Shown: piece by piece, positions 27,612 through 35,708 of the stretch
Numbering within the stretch: the first letter of the stretch is position 1
Layout: each line of letters starts with the position of its first letter
Program-made: the position numbers and the translations under genes
From: Pedobacter chitinilyticus
GTDB lineage: Bacteria > Bacteroidota > Bacteroidia > Sphingobacteriales > Sphingobacteriaceae
Assembly (NCBI RefSeq): GCF_003313385.1
Contig: NZ_QMHN01000003.1
Coordinates: 310,001-374,000, forward strand
DNA: 64,000 nt
Direction: 5' to 3'
The notes under the pieces: generated by a model
Told to the model about the DNA's origin: nothing
The model's input: only the letters and a program-made list of their open reading frames with translations
Database searches by the model: none

Positions 27612-28159
27612 CTTGCTACTCCTTTCGTTACTAATAAACTATTCAACTTTCTTTTTGCCCGCATGTATTGGGTGCGAGACGTATTTTCTGTTATTTTCAA
27701 AATATGTGCAATCTCTTCGTGGTCATAGCCTTCAAACAAGTATAAGCTCAACACCACTCTATAACCATCAGGTAATTCGGCCATTGCACTTCTTATAGCT
27801 TCTACCTTTAATTGTGTTTCTTCAAAATCTGTCTCCTGTTCATCGGCTACTTCCACTTCATCTACGCTCACTGTTTCTAGTTTACGTTTGCGCAGATAGT
27901 TGATAGACCGATTGATCACGATTTGTTTTAACCATAGACCAAAAGTTGTTTCTTGTCTAAAGTCGGCGATGCGATTAAAGGCATCCAAAAAAGCCTCTTG
28001 TAGCACATCTTCCGCCTCAGCATCGTCATTAACAATCCTAAGGGCCACGTTGTACATAGCCGCAGCATACAACTTGTATATTTCAAATTGTGCTTTCCTG
28101 CTGCCTGTTCGGCATTCGGCGACTAAATCAGCGTGCTTGTCTATGTAAACAGTTTCCAA
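27608..28159 (-). CDS. RNA polymerase ECF sigma factor
   Basis: A 183-residue sigma-70 family factor with only regions 2 and 4. Region 2 shows NDDAEAEDVLQEAFLDAFNRI and the -10 recognition helix GLWLKQIVINRSINYLRKRK. Region 4 shows LPDGYRVVLSLYLFEGYDHEEIAHIL and a helix-turn-helix with TENTSRTQYMRAKRKL. It directs transcription in response to an envelope signal relayed by the overlapping anti-sigma gene. First gene of a three-gene minus-strand operon. Confidence 0.94.
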   Translation of the reverse strand: METVYIDKHADLVAECRTGSRKAQFEIYKLYAAAMYNVALRIVNDDAEAEDVLQEAFLDAFNRIADFRQETTFGLWLKQIVINRSINYLRKRKLETVSVDEVEVADEQETDFEETQLKVEAIRSAMAELPDGYRVVLSLYLFEGYDHEEIAHILKITENTSRTQYMRAKRKLNSLLVTKGVAR

Positions 28160-28216
28160 ATTCTAAAGCGTTCTGATCAAAAGACAACGTGAAATTCAAA
28201 ACGTTGCATCATGCTA

Positions 28217-28224
28217 CAAAAATA
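28217..28224 (-). promoter_or_regulatory. Possible -7 element of the ECF operon
   Basis: On the minus strand TATTTTTG fits TANNTTTG and lies 57 bases before the sigma start. No convincing -33 box is seen, and the region is A/T-rich, so this may be chance. Confidence 0.3.
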
Positions 28225-28280
28225 TTTTTTTGTTTCCTGTTTTTAATTAGAAAAGCAAGAAAATCGTACTATTTAAATGA

Positions 28281-28366
28281 GCCCCGCTATACATTCCAAG
28301 TCCTCGCCTAGCTCGCATCGCTAACGCTCTCGCTCGCTAGGCTGTGGGCTTTCCATTGCTATCGGG
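28281..28366 (+). repeat. GCCCCG-type intergenic element, copy B
   Basis: An element of about 85 bases whose two ends match the reverse complement of 25457-25522 (CCCGCTATACATTCCAAGTC at one end, GGGCTTTCCATTGCTATCGG at the other). The centre differs and contains its own inverted repeat, CCTAGC...GCTAGG with CTCGC/GCGAG-like arms. It is the main content of the 384-bp gene-free stretch 28160-28543; the rest has only a CTTTGCG/CGCAAAG dyad near 28437-28485. Confidence 0.6.
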
Positions 28367-28530
28367 TTTATTTCACCAAAAACAGTGGTATTAGCTCCAG
28401 TGTTAACTATCCAGTCTTAGCGTTTCTCTTCTTTTTCTTTGCGGTTAAATCTTTAACACAAAGGATTTATCATGTTACGCGAAGAACGCAAAGCCATCAT
28501 CGACAAAAAAAGGGTAAATTAAAATAATCC

Positions 28531-28538
28531 TATCTTTG
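28531..28538 (+). promoter_or_regulatory. -7 element immediately before ruvX
   Basis: TATCTTTG, an exact TANNTTTG match, ends five bases before the ruvX ATG. Transcription would then begin at or within a few bases of the start codon. Confidence 0.45.
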
Positions 28539-28543
28539 GCACC

Positions 28544-28960
28544 ATGGCACGCATCATGGCTTTTGATTATGGCACCAAGCGTATCGGCATTGCCGTTACC
28601 GATCCCTTGCAGATTATTGCAACTGGTCTCGACACCATCCACCCTAAAGACATTGTAGATTTTATTAAAAAATATCTATTGACAGAACAGGTGGAAGCTT
28701 TCGTACTTGGCGATCCCAAGCAAATGGATGGCTCCCCTTCCGATAATGCTCAGCATGTAAAAGGTTTTTCAACCATTTTAAAAAAGAACTTTCCTGGCGT
28801 TCCGCAACACTTCGTCGATGAACGCTTTACCTCTAAAATGGCACATGCCACCATTATGCAAAGTGGTTTAAAAAAGAGCGACAGAAGAGACAAGGAAAGA
28901 GTCGATACCATTTCGGCAACCATAATTCTGCAATATTATATGGAACAAAACCGTTTATAA
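28544..28960 (+). CDS. ruvX: Holliday junction resolvase-like protein RuvX (YqgF)
   Basis: A 138-residue RNase H-fold nuclease, essential in many bacteria and linked to 16S rRNA 5' processing as well as Holliday junction work. Strand 1 [15 protein letters not shown] carries the first catalytic aspartate. [19 protein letters not shown] and the C-terminal [13 protein letters not shown] carry the other conserved acidic positions. Length is normal. It is followed after five bases by a methyltransferase gene, probably co-transcribed. Confidence 0.94.
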   Translation: MARIMAFDYGTKRIGIAVTDPLQIIATGLDTIHPKDIVDFIKKYLLTEQVEAFVLGDPKQMDGSPSDNAQHVKGFSTILKKNFPGVPQHFVDERFTSKMAHATIMQSGLKKSDRRDKERVDTISATIILQYYMEQNRL

Positions 28961-28965
28961 GCACA

Positions 28966-29595
28966 ATGATCAGCGAAGAACTACAACAGCTTTTGCTCAA
29001 ATACTGCGAGCCCGAAGACCAATTGTTACAGCATATTGATAGGGAAACCAACCTTAAAGTATTAATGCCCCGCATGCTTAGTGGTCACTATCAAGGTCGC
29101 GTATTGAGCATGCTTAGTAAAATGATTTCTCCTAAAAGGATTTTAGAGATAGGCACCTTTACTGGATATGCCACTTTATGTTTGGCCGAAGGCTTAACCC
29201 AAGATGGCATCATTTATACCTTGGATATTAATGAAGAATTAGAAGACATGGTGAGGGAAAATTTCGCCAAATCTCCTTTAAATTCTAAAATAGAATATAT
29301 CCTTGGTGATGCACAACAAAGTGTGGCCCAACTTAACGAAACCTTTGATTTGGTTTTTATTGACGCCGACAAAAAAAACAATGGCACCTACTATGACTTG
29401 GTTTTTGATCGCGTAAGAAGCGGCGGTTTAATTGTTGTGGACAATGTGCTTTGGAGTGGCAAAATTGTGAACAATGCACAAGATAAAGATACCAAGAACA
29501 TCAGTTCTTTTAACGATAAAATAAATGAAGACCAACGGGTAGAAAAGCTGATTTTACCCGTGAGAGATGGCTTGTTTGTCATCAGAAAAAAATAA
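28966..29595 (+). CDS. SAM-dependent O-methyltransferase (class I, PF01596)
   Basis: A 209-residue cytosolic methyltransferase of the catechol/caffeoyl-CoA type. The SAM-binding motif is ILEIGTFTGYAT (about residues 60-72), followed by YTLDINEEL, and the metal/SAM-site FIDADKKN with the conserved aspartate. DNVLWSGKI is the second conserved metal-binding block. The acceptor is unknown. The gene lies five bases after ruvX. Confidence 0.9.
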   Translation: MISEELQQLLLKYCEPEDQLLQHIDRETNLKVLMPRMLSGHYQGRVLSMLSKMISPKRILEIGTFTGYATLCLAEGLTQDGIIYTLDINEELEDMVRENFAKSPLNSKIEYILGDAQQSVAQLNETFDLVFIDADKKNNGTYYDLVFDRVRSGGLIVVDNVLWSGKIVNNAQDKDTKNISSFNDKINEDQRVEKLILPVRDGLFVIRKK

Positions 29596-29659
29596 ATCAG
29601 TTGGCAATTGTCAGTTGAAATTTAGCGCAAGCTAATATTTACAATAAAACAATGTAACG

Positions 29660-30328
29660 ATGAAAAAAATTCTATTTCTGCTCTTCCTATGCACAAAAAC
29701 AATATTTGCCTTTGCCCAAACCACCGAAGAGTATATTGAAGAATATGCCGACGTGGCGAAAGATCTGATGGAAGAACACCACATTCCAGCCAGCATTATA
29801 TTGGGGGTGGCCATCCACGAATCAGCCGCTGGCAAAAGCAAAATTGCCCGGTACCTGAATAACCACTTTGGCATTAAGGGCAAAAACTCCAGTACCGAAA
29901 TTCGATCATCTTATAAAGATTTTCCAACGGTAGATTCTTCTTACAATCATTTTATTGCCTTTTTGAAAAGCCGCAGCCATTTTAATGCACTTTTCGACAA
30001 ATATGATCAATATGATTTTAAAGCTTGGGCCAGAGGAATACAGCGAGGAGGCTACGCTCGTAGCCGAACTTGGGCCACACAGGTCATTGCACTCATTAAA
30101 AAATACGAGCTCTTTCAATACGATAATCGGCCAGAGGATTATGTAGAACCTGTTGATCCAAAACCAGTTTATCGTTCAAAAAAGAAATCTGGACGTACTT
30201 ACACCGTTAAACAAGGCGATAATTTAGGTATTATTGCCAAACGAAATAAAACAACGGTTAAAGCCATCAAAAATAAAAATGGCCTTAAATCAAACGCCCT
30301 TAAACCTGGACAGAAACTGAAACTTTAG
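29660..30328 (+). CDS. Secreted glucosaminidase-domain protein with LysM
   Basis: A 222-residue exported protein. A signal peptide ends near FAFAQT. The N-terminal domain (about 25-150) has the glucosaminidase/FlgJ-type pattern HHIPASIILGVAIHESAAGKS with the likely catalytic glutamate, NNHFGIKGK, and GYARSRTWATQVI. A C-terminal LysM (about 178-222; YTVKQGDNLGIIAKRNKTTV) binds peptidoglycan. It cuts between GlcNAc and MurNAc in the wall. A paralogue follows six bases later. Confidence 0.92.
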   Translation: MKKILFLLFLCTKTIFAFAQTTEEYIEEYADVAKDLMEEHHIPASIILGVAIHESAAGKSKIARYLNNHFGIKGKNSSTEIRSSYKDFPTVDSSYNHFIAFLKSRSHFNALFDKYDQYDFKAWARGIQRGGYARSRTWATQVIALIKKYELFQYDNRPEDYVEPVDPKPVYRSKKKSGRTYTVKQGDNLGIIAKRNKTTVKAIKNKNGLKSNALKPGQKLKL

Positions 30329-30334
30329 TGAAAA

Positions 30335-31180
30335 ATGAGTAAAAACAGATCGCTGCTTATCTTAATGTTGGCCCTTGCATTTGGAAGTGCTTGTAAAAGC
30401 AGGCAATATAGCCGCAATAACAAGCAAATAGAGAAAAATGCCAAAAAGGATAATCCCAATCCTATTTCCTATACCACCATTTCTTATATCGATGCTTTTA
30501 AAGGAATTGCTATTGAAGAGATGAACAAATATGGCATCCCTGCAAGTATTACCTTGGCACAGGGTATCTTGGAATCGGGCAGTGGTGCCAGCGATCTTGC
30601 TAAATATGCCAATAACCATTTCGGCATCAAATGTACTTCTGACTGGAAGGGGAAAGCTTATTATAAGGATGATGATCAAAGAGACGATTGTTTCCGGGTA
30701 TATAAAGACCCGCGGGAATCATACAAAGACCATTCGGAGTTTTTAAAGCGTAAGCGCTATGCGGCACTTTTTGAGCTAGATAAAAACGATTATCGCAATT
30801 GGGCCATTGGACTAAAAAATGCAGGCTATGCCACCAATCCAAAATACCCAGACCTACTCATTAACCTAATCGAAAAATACAATCTAAACCAATATGATGT
30901 ACCGGAAAGCGAGCGTGAAAAATTGGCTAGGGAAGACAAGGTTTTCAAAGAAATCAATGCCAATATTCCTAATGAGAAAAAACTATACACGCCTGTAAAC
31001 GTGGCCCCAAAAGATCCTCCTGCATCATTGGAAAATGGAAAATACCATGTGGTACAGGCTGGAGAAACGCTTTACCGAATAAGCCAGCTTTACAAAATTT
31101 CTGTTGACGATTTAAAGGCCCTCAACCAACTTTCGGACAATAATATCAAGGTGGGTCAAAAACTAGTGGTGGTTAAATAA
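30335..31180 (+). CDS. Glucosaminidase-LysM lipoprotein (paralogue)
   Basis: A 281-residue lipoprotein with lipobox ALAFGSAC near residue 20. The glucosaminidase domain shows YGIPASITLAQGILESGSGAS with the catalytic-type glutamate, NNHFGIKC and GYATNPKYPDLLI. One C-terminal LysM (YHVVQAGETLYRISQLYKI) follows a linker. It shares architecture with the preceding gene, so the pair is a tandem duplication that places one enzyme free in the periplasm and one on a membrane. Confidence 0.92.
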   Translation: MSKNRSLLILMLALAFGSACKSRQYSRNNKQIEKNAKKDNPNPISYTTISYIDAFKGIAIEEMNKYGIPASITLAQGILESGSGASDLAKYANNHFGIKCTSDWKGKAYYKDDDQRDDCFRVYKDPRESYKDHSEFLKRKRYAALFELDKNDYRNWAIGLKNAGYATNPKYPDLLINLIEKYNLNQYDVPESEREKLAREDKVFKEINANIPNEKKLYTPVNVAPKDPPASLENGKYHVVQAGETLYRISQLYKISVDDLKALNQLSDNNIKVGQKLVVVK

Positions 31181-31214
31181 TGTTAAGATAAATAGCAGCA
31201 ATTTGTTAAAATTG

Positions 31215-31222
31215 TAGCTTTG
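31215..31222 (+). promoter_or_regulatory. -7 element close to the start of the 31231 gene
   Basis: TAGCTTTG matches TANNTTTG and ends eight bases before the ATG, so the mRNA leader would be only a few bases. Confidence 0.4.
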
Positions 31223-31230
31223 CTTGTACA

Positions 31231-31980
31231 ATGAGATTTCTACTGGTCTGCATATTTTTACTTAGCGTGGTGTCTGCTTTTGCACAGCAAAAAGCAGTGC
31301 AAGGCTTTGTGGTTGATAAAGACACCAAATTAAGGCTGGCCAAAGTTTATATCTATAACTCATCTTTAGACGAAGGTTTTTACAACAATACCAAAGGGGA
31401 ATTTGTGGCTCCTGTTAAAGTTGGCGATACTTTATTTGCAGCGCTTAGTGGTCATGCCATGGATACCGTCGTTTATCGCGGACAAAGTGCAATTGTTTTT
31501 CAGTTGCGCTCCATGGGAATCAGGTTAAAAGAGGTAAGTATTTACGGCAAAGCCAAAACACCCCAAGAACTGTACAAATCAAAACTGGATGAGTTTAAGT
31601 ACAAACTGGATAAGGGCAGCAGTAAAGACCTGCTTAACTTAGGCCAAAGAGGCGTTGGACTGGGCATAGATGCTATTTATAATTTATTGAGCCGAGAAGG
31701 TAAAAACGCCCGCCATTTACAGCAAATCCTTGAAAAAGACTATAAGGAGCAGGTGATTGATTACCGCTACAACCCTAACTACGTACGCAACCTTATTGAT
31801 ATTAAGGAAGAGAATGTGCAAGATTTTATGACGCAGTATAGGCCAACTTATCAATTTGTGCTTAGTGCTTCTGAATATGCTTTTATACAGTTTGTGAAAA
31901 ACAGCTATGCCTCTTACAAACGCAACCCATCTATGTTCCGTTTGCCAAAGTTACCCGAGCTAAGTATTGACAAGTTGTAA
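31231..31980 (+). CDS. Carboxypeptidase-regulatory-like domain exported protein
   Basis: A 249-residue exported protein. A signal peptide ends near SAFAQQ. Residues about 22-105 form a CarboxypepD_reg-like beta-sandwich (VQGFVVDKDTKLRLAKVYIYN, FVAPVKVGDTLFAAL). The remainder is helical and conserved in the phylum but without named function. Its stop overlaps the ATG of the next small membrane protein (TAATG), so they are translationally coupled. Confidence 0.8.
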   Translation: MRFLLVCIFLLSVVSAFAQQKAVQGFVVDKDTKLRLAKVYIYNSSLDEGFYNNTKGEFVAPVKVGDTLFAALSGHAMDTVVYRGQSAIVFQLRSMGIRLKEVSIYGKAKTPQELYKSKLDEFKYKLDKGSSKDLLNLGQRGVGLGIDAIYNLLSREGKNARHLQQILEKDYKEQVIDYRYNPNYVRNLIDIKEENVQDFMTQYRPTYQFVLSASEYAFIQFVKNSYASYKRNPSMFRLPKLPELSIDKL

Positions 31981-32306
31981 TGTCTTGGTTTATCGTTGTC
32001 CCTAAGCTCCGAGTAGCGGCCATGGCCATTTATCCATTTATTTTAGTCCAAAAAGTTTCCTACAAAAACGAGGCGGTTTTAGTTAACCACGAAAAAATTC
32101 ATCATCGGCAACAATTGGAATTGCTCGTTGTTCCTTTCTATCTTCTCTATCTCCTTCACTACTTGTATAACTTACTGAAATACAGAAAACATCAGACCGC
32201 CTATTTGAATATCGTGTTCGAAAAAGAAGCTTATGCGCAACAACAGAATTTTACTTATTTAAGCACCAGGAGCGTGTTCTCGTGGATAAAATATCTCCGT
32301 GCCTAA
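31980..32306 (+). CDS. Small membrane protein with HEKIH motif (minimal metallopeptidase-like)
   Basis: A 108-residue protein. The sequence contains VNHEKIHHRQQ, an HExxH zinc-binding pattern, then a hydrophobic segment (LLVVPFYLLYLLHYLYNLL), and a downstream FEKEAYAQQ that could supply the third, glutamate ligand as in gluzincin (M48/M56) peptidases. It is far shorter than those families. A weakly hydrophobic stretch precedes the motif. It overlaps the upstream gene by one base. Protease activity is inference from the motif; I do not recognise a named family. Confidence 0.7.
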   Translation: MSWFIVVPKLRVAAMAIYPFILVQKVSYKNEAVLVNHEKIHHRQQLELLVVPFYLLYLLHYLYNLLKYRKHQTAYLNIVFEKEAYAQQQNFTYLSTRSVFSWIKYLRA

Positions 32307-32378
32307 TTAATCATTTTCATCGCATAAACGCTTTATAGCTATAAACTTTTTATAAAATTTTACGTTTCTTTGTGAAGA

Positions 32379-33371
32379 ATGAAGCGTTTAGTATTTACCA
32401 TTTCTACTGTATTGGCTCTTTATTGTTCTGTTTCTGCTCAAGAAATAGACACTGTTCCCATTCCCGTAAAAGATTTGGAAATTAGACTAAAGCGAAGCCC
32501 CTTACCTTCAAGAACGGGTGTTATTACTTTCCAACCTGTAGACTTAAGTCCTGCAACGGTAAAAGCAAAAATCAATTATTGGAAAACCAAAGGAACGGTG
32601 AGCATTAACGCCAATCAAGCTTCATTTAGCGATAACTGGAAAGGTGGTGGGGTAAACTCTATTGCGCTTGGTGGATTGGTGAACTACAAAGCCGAGTATA
32701 GCAAAGAGAGTTATAGCTATACCACGGAGGTTATTTTGCAATACGGAAAGGTTAAAAACAAAGACCAACTGCAAAAGAAAACGAACGACCGTATTTATTG
32801 GGATAACAAGGCTGCTGTACAATTGTCTAAAAACTGGTATTTCTTTGCTTCTTTAAGTTTCGAATCGCAATTTGATAAGGGTTTCTCGTATTCAAAAGAT
32901 GCGCAGGGAAATGAAGTAGCGAAACTACTTTCCAAATTTATGTCACCTGGTTATTTTACCGAATCACTGGGTTTTGAATATAAGCCTAGCGCTGTTTTCT
33001 CTACTCGTATTGGTACGGGTACAGCCCGCCAAACTTTTGTACTAGACACCAACATTTATAAAACCAACCCTAAAAACTTTGGTGTTCCCATTGGAAGCAG
33101 GATTAAAAATGAGCTCGCTTTTCAAATTGTGAGTAATTTTGAAAAAGAGGTGGTCAAAAATGTAGTTTTAAAAGGAAAGTACAACATGTTTATTCCTTAT
33201 GATAATTTCGGCCATATTGACCATCGTTTGGATATGTCGACCACTTCTAGAATCAACCGCTTTATGAACGTTTCGTTAACTGGTGTGATTTTGTACGATA
33301 GGGACATGGACTTGAAAGTACAGAAAAGTCAGGCCCTAGCTTTAGGGCTAAGTTTTACTTTCCCTAGGTAA
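32379..33371 (+). CDS. DUF3078 outer-membrane-barrel-like protein
   Basis: A 330-residue exported protein. A signal peptide ends near SVSAQE. The block INANQASFSDNWKGGGVNSIALGG is the DUF3078 hallmark, followed by alternating aromatic beta strands and a C-terminal phenylalanine-containing strand (ALALGLSFTFPR). This fits an outer-membrane beta barrel restricted to Bacteroidota. No function is known for the family. It is preceded by a 72-base spacer and followed by repeat-rich DNA. Confidence 0.85.
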   Translation: MKRLVFTISTVLALYCSVSAQEIDTVPIPVKDLEIRLKRSPLPSRTGVITFQPVDLSPATVKAKINYWKTKGTVSINANQASFSDNWKGGGVNSIALGGLVNYKAEYSKESYSYTTEVILQYGKVKNKDQLQKKTNDRIYWDNKAAVQLSKNWYFFASLSFESQFDKGFSYSKDAQGNEVAKLLSKFMSPGYFTESLGFEYKPSAVFSTRIGTGTARQTFVLDTNIYKTNPKNFGVPIGSRIKNELAFQIVSNFEKEVVKNVVLKGKYNMFIPYDNFGHIDHRLDMSTTSRINRFMNVSLTGVILYDRDMDLKVQKSQALALGLSFTFPR

Positions 33372-33393
33372 TCTTCCACTAGCTTTTATTTTC

Positions 33394-33457
33394 AAACCTC
33401 GTAGGTTTTTCACGGGCGGCGCTTGAGACTTACGAAGTTTTAAAAACTTCGTAAGTC
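33394..33457. repeat. REP-like half sites, cluster 2
   Basis: One single AAACCTCGTAGGTTT unit at 33394-33408 is followed by a 15-base inverted repeat at 33427-33457 that matches 25320-25350. It lies in the 308-bp gene-free stretch 33372-33679, which also holds a GCCCCG element and the ffh promoter. Confidence 0.85.
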
Positions 33458-33490
33458 TATACTTGCCATCTAAACCCGATTGGAACGGCA

Positions 33491-33526
33491 GCCCCGAGGA
33501 ACGAGGGCTAAAGTGTAAAGCGGGGC
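33491..33526 (-). repeat. GCCCCG-type intergenic element, short copy C
   Basis: GCCCCGAGGAACGAGGGC followed by TAAAGTGTAAAGCGGGGC has the same order of blocks as copy A (CCCCG, GAGGAACGA, TGTAA, GCGGG) but is shorter. The relation is weaker than between copies A and B. Confidence 0.4.
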
Positions 33527-33636
33527 CACGGAAACCGATGATCACTTTAATTGCTTTTCTAAAAAAACAAGTAGCAAAGTGTTGGCTATATTACTATTAA
33601 ATCGCAATTCGTAAATCTACAATCGTAAATTATTAA

Positions 33637-33644
33637 TACCTTTG
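33637..33644 (+). promoter_or_regulatory. -7 element upstream of ffh
   Basis: TACCTTTG fits TANNTTTG and lies 35 bases before the ffh ATG. No clear -33 TTTG is seen. Confidence 0.45.
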
Positions 33645-33679
33645 CGTTTTACAAATTTTTAATATAAAAGCATTCAACA

Positions 33680-35014
33680 ATGTTTGAAAATTTACAGGAT
33701 AAGTTAGACAGGGCGTTCAAAGTCCTGAAAGGACAGGGAAGCATTACTGAAATCAACGTGGCTGAGACCATGAAGGAAATCAGAAAGGCTTTGTTAGATG
33801 CGGACGTAAATTATAAAACAGCCAAAACTTTTACCGATCAGGTGAAGGAAAAGGCTTTGGGTAACAATGTATTAACCAGCATTTCGCCAGGTCAGTTGCT
33901 TACCAAAATTATGAACGATGAGCTTGCTGCTTTAATGGGCGGTGAGGCTACGGAACTTGATTTAAAAAACAACCCAACCATTATATTAATCGCTGGTTTA
34001 AACGGTGCGGGTAAAACTACTTTTACTGGAAAACTAGCCTTACACCTTAAAAGTAAGGGCAAAAAGCCTTTAATGGTTGCTGGCGACGTTTACCGTCCTG
34101 CGGCTGTTGATCAATTACAGGTGTTGGGTGAGCAGGTTGGTGTGCCGGTATATGCCAATAAAGAGTCTAAAGATCCAGTTGCTATTGCGCTTGAAGGTAT
34201 TGCCGAAGGTAAGAGGAACAACAACAATGTAATTATTGTGGATACGGCGGGTCGTTTGTCTATTGACGAGGCCCTGATGAACGAGATTTCGGAAGTTAAG
34301 GCACAAACTAAACCTCACGAGATTTTATTTGTGGTTGACTCGATGACTGGTCAGGATGCGGTAAATACAGCAAAAGTGTTTAACGATCGTCTTGATTTTA
34401 CGGGTGTTGTTTTAACCAAATTAGATGGTGATACGCGTGGTGGTGCTGCCCTTTCTATTAAATCTGTTGTTGATAAGCCAATTAAGTTTATTGGTACGGG
34501 TGAGAAGATGGAGGCTTTGGATGTTTTCTATCCAGACAGGATGGCTTCGCGTATTTTGGGTATGGGTGACGTTGTTTCCCTTGTGGAGCGTGCTCAACAA
34601 CAGTTTGATGAGAAACAGGCTGCTGAATTACAAAAGAAAATCCGCAAGAATAAATTCGATTTCAACGACTTTTACGGACAGATCCAACAAATCAAAAAAA
34701 TGGGTAACATGAAAGATTTGATGGGCATGATTCCTGGGGTTGGCAAGATGATGAAAAACGTTGATATTGATGATGATGCGTTTAAAGGCGTGGAGTCAAT
34801 TATCCAATCGATGACTCCTTTTGAAAGAGAAAACCCGGACTCGATACAACAAAGCCGCAAATTGCGTATTGCAAAAGGATCGGGTAATAAATTAGAGGAT
34901 GTGACGAAGTTGTTGAAGCAATTTGAGGACATGAGAAAAGTAATGAAACAATTCTCGAACCCTGCGGCTGCCGCTAAAATGATGCGCAACATGCCAAAAA
35001 TGCCTCAGAGATAG
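33680..35014 (+). CDS. ffh: Signal recognition particle protein Ffh (SRP54)
   Basis: A 444-residue GTPase that binds signal sequences on ribosomes and, with 4.5S RNA and FtsY, targets membrane proteins. N domain 1-90, then the G domain with P-loop GLNGAGKTTFTGKLA (about 105-119), DTAGR (about 190), TKLDGD and GTGEK. The methionine-rich M domain (QIKKMGNMKDLMGMIPGVGKMM and RKVMKQFSNPAAAAKMMRNM) binds RNA and signal peptides. Full length. Its coding strand is visibly richer in G than that of most upstream genes. A strong terminator follows. Confidence 0.97.
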   Translation: MFENLQDKLDRAFKVLKGQGSITEINVAETMKEIRKALLDADVNYKTAKTFTDQVKEKALGNNVLTSISPGQLLTKIMNDELAALMGGEATELDLKNNPTIILIAGLNGAGKTTFTGKLALHLKSKGKKPLMVAGDVYRPAAVDQLQVLGEQVGVPVYANKESKDPVAIALEGIAEGKRNNNNVIIVDTAGRLSIDEALMNEISEVKAQTKPHEILFVVDSMTGQDAVNTAKVFNDRLDFTGVVLTKLDGDTRGGAALSIKSVVDKPIKFIGTGEKMEALDVFYPDRMASRILGMGDVVSLVERAQQQFDEKQAAELQKKIRKNKFDFNDFYGQIQQIKKMGNMKDLMGMIPGVGKMMKNVDIDDDAFKGVESIIQSMTPFERENPDSIQQSRKLRIAKGSGNKLEDVTKLLKQFEDMRKVMKQFSNPAAAAKMMRNMPKMPQR

Positions 35015-35044
35015 ATATAAGTTAAAAGTCAAAAATAAAAAATA

Positions 35045-35077
35045 AAAGCCCCGATGTCTTTGCGATATCGGGGCTTT
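35045..35077 (+). terminator. Rho-independent terminator of ffh
   Basis: An 11-base stem (AAAGCCCCGAT with ATCGGGGCTTT) with an 11-base loop is followed by A/T-rich sequence, 30 bases after the stop. Confidence 0.88.
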
Positions 35078-35091
35078 ATTTATTTCCTCCT

Positions 35092-35157
35092 TGTCATTCC
35101 GACGTTAGGAGGAATCTATTTGCTTCCAAGAGATTCTTCGCTATGCTCAGAATGACA
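35092..35157. repeat. TCATTCCGA-type inverted repeat, copy 1
   Basis: TGTCATTC...GAATGACA terminal arms enclose GGAGGAATCT and AGATTCTTCG inner arms. The same layout recurs at 63162-63215 and, more diverged, at 39079-39179 and 39982-40094. Confidence 0.75.
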
Positions 35158-35172
35158 GCATGCAAAAGACTG

Positions 35173-35496
35173 CTAATCCTCTAAAACAACAGCGGTTCCG
35201 CTTGCAGTTACCATTAACATGCTACCGCCGCTTCCAACGGTCTCATAATCTAAATCAACACCAATAATGGCATTTGCGCCCATAGCCGCCGCATATTGCT
35301 GCATTTCGTTTACTGCGGTATTTTTCGCTTCGCGTAATACCTGCTCGTAAGAGCCTGCACGACCGCCTACAATATCTCTCAATCCTGCAAATATGTCTTT
35401 AAAGAAGTTTGCGCCAATAATGGTTTCTCCAGTAACAAGGCCAATGTATTTAACAACTTTCTTGCCTTCTACGTTATTTGTGGTGGTTATTAACAT
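35173..35496 (-). CDS. YbjQ family (UPF0145) protein
   Basis: A 107-residue soluble protein matching YbjQ/UPF0145, a small pentamer-forming fold sometimes called heavy-metal-binding, with no firm function. Hallmarks: [30 protein letters not shown] is characteristic, then [17 protein letters not shown] and [15 protein letters not shown]. It is a single gene on the minus strand between ffh and the TPR gene. Confidence 0.92.
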   Translation of the reverse strand: MLITTTNNVEGKKVVKYIGLVTGETIIGANFFKDIFAGLRDIVGGRAGSYEQVLREAKNTAVNEMQQYAAAMGANAIIGVDLDYETVGSGGSMLMVTASGTAVVLED

Positions 35497-35635
35497 CGCT
35501 TTAAGTTTTTTATATTCGACGGCTGCTGGCTAATTATGTTACATCGATTTTTAATTCTTCTCAAATTCCCCTTCGTTTTCAAAGGGTTACAAAAAGAAGA
35601 AAAACAGCAATTTACCTTTTTTGTTTAAAAAAAAT

Positions 35636-35643
35636 TATCTTTG
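35636..35643 (+). promoter_or_regulatory. -7 element upstream of the secreted TPR gene
   Basis: TATCTTTG matches TANNTTTG and lies 65 bases before the ATG at 35709. The nearest upstream TTTG leaves only 12 bases, too short for a -33 element. Confidence 0.4.
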
Positions 35644-35708
35644 TACGTGAAGTTAGCTAACGATACAACCAAACGTTTCGACTTTGCCTACAATGAAAAT
35701 CGAATAAA

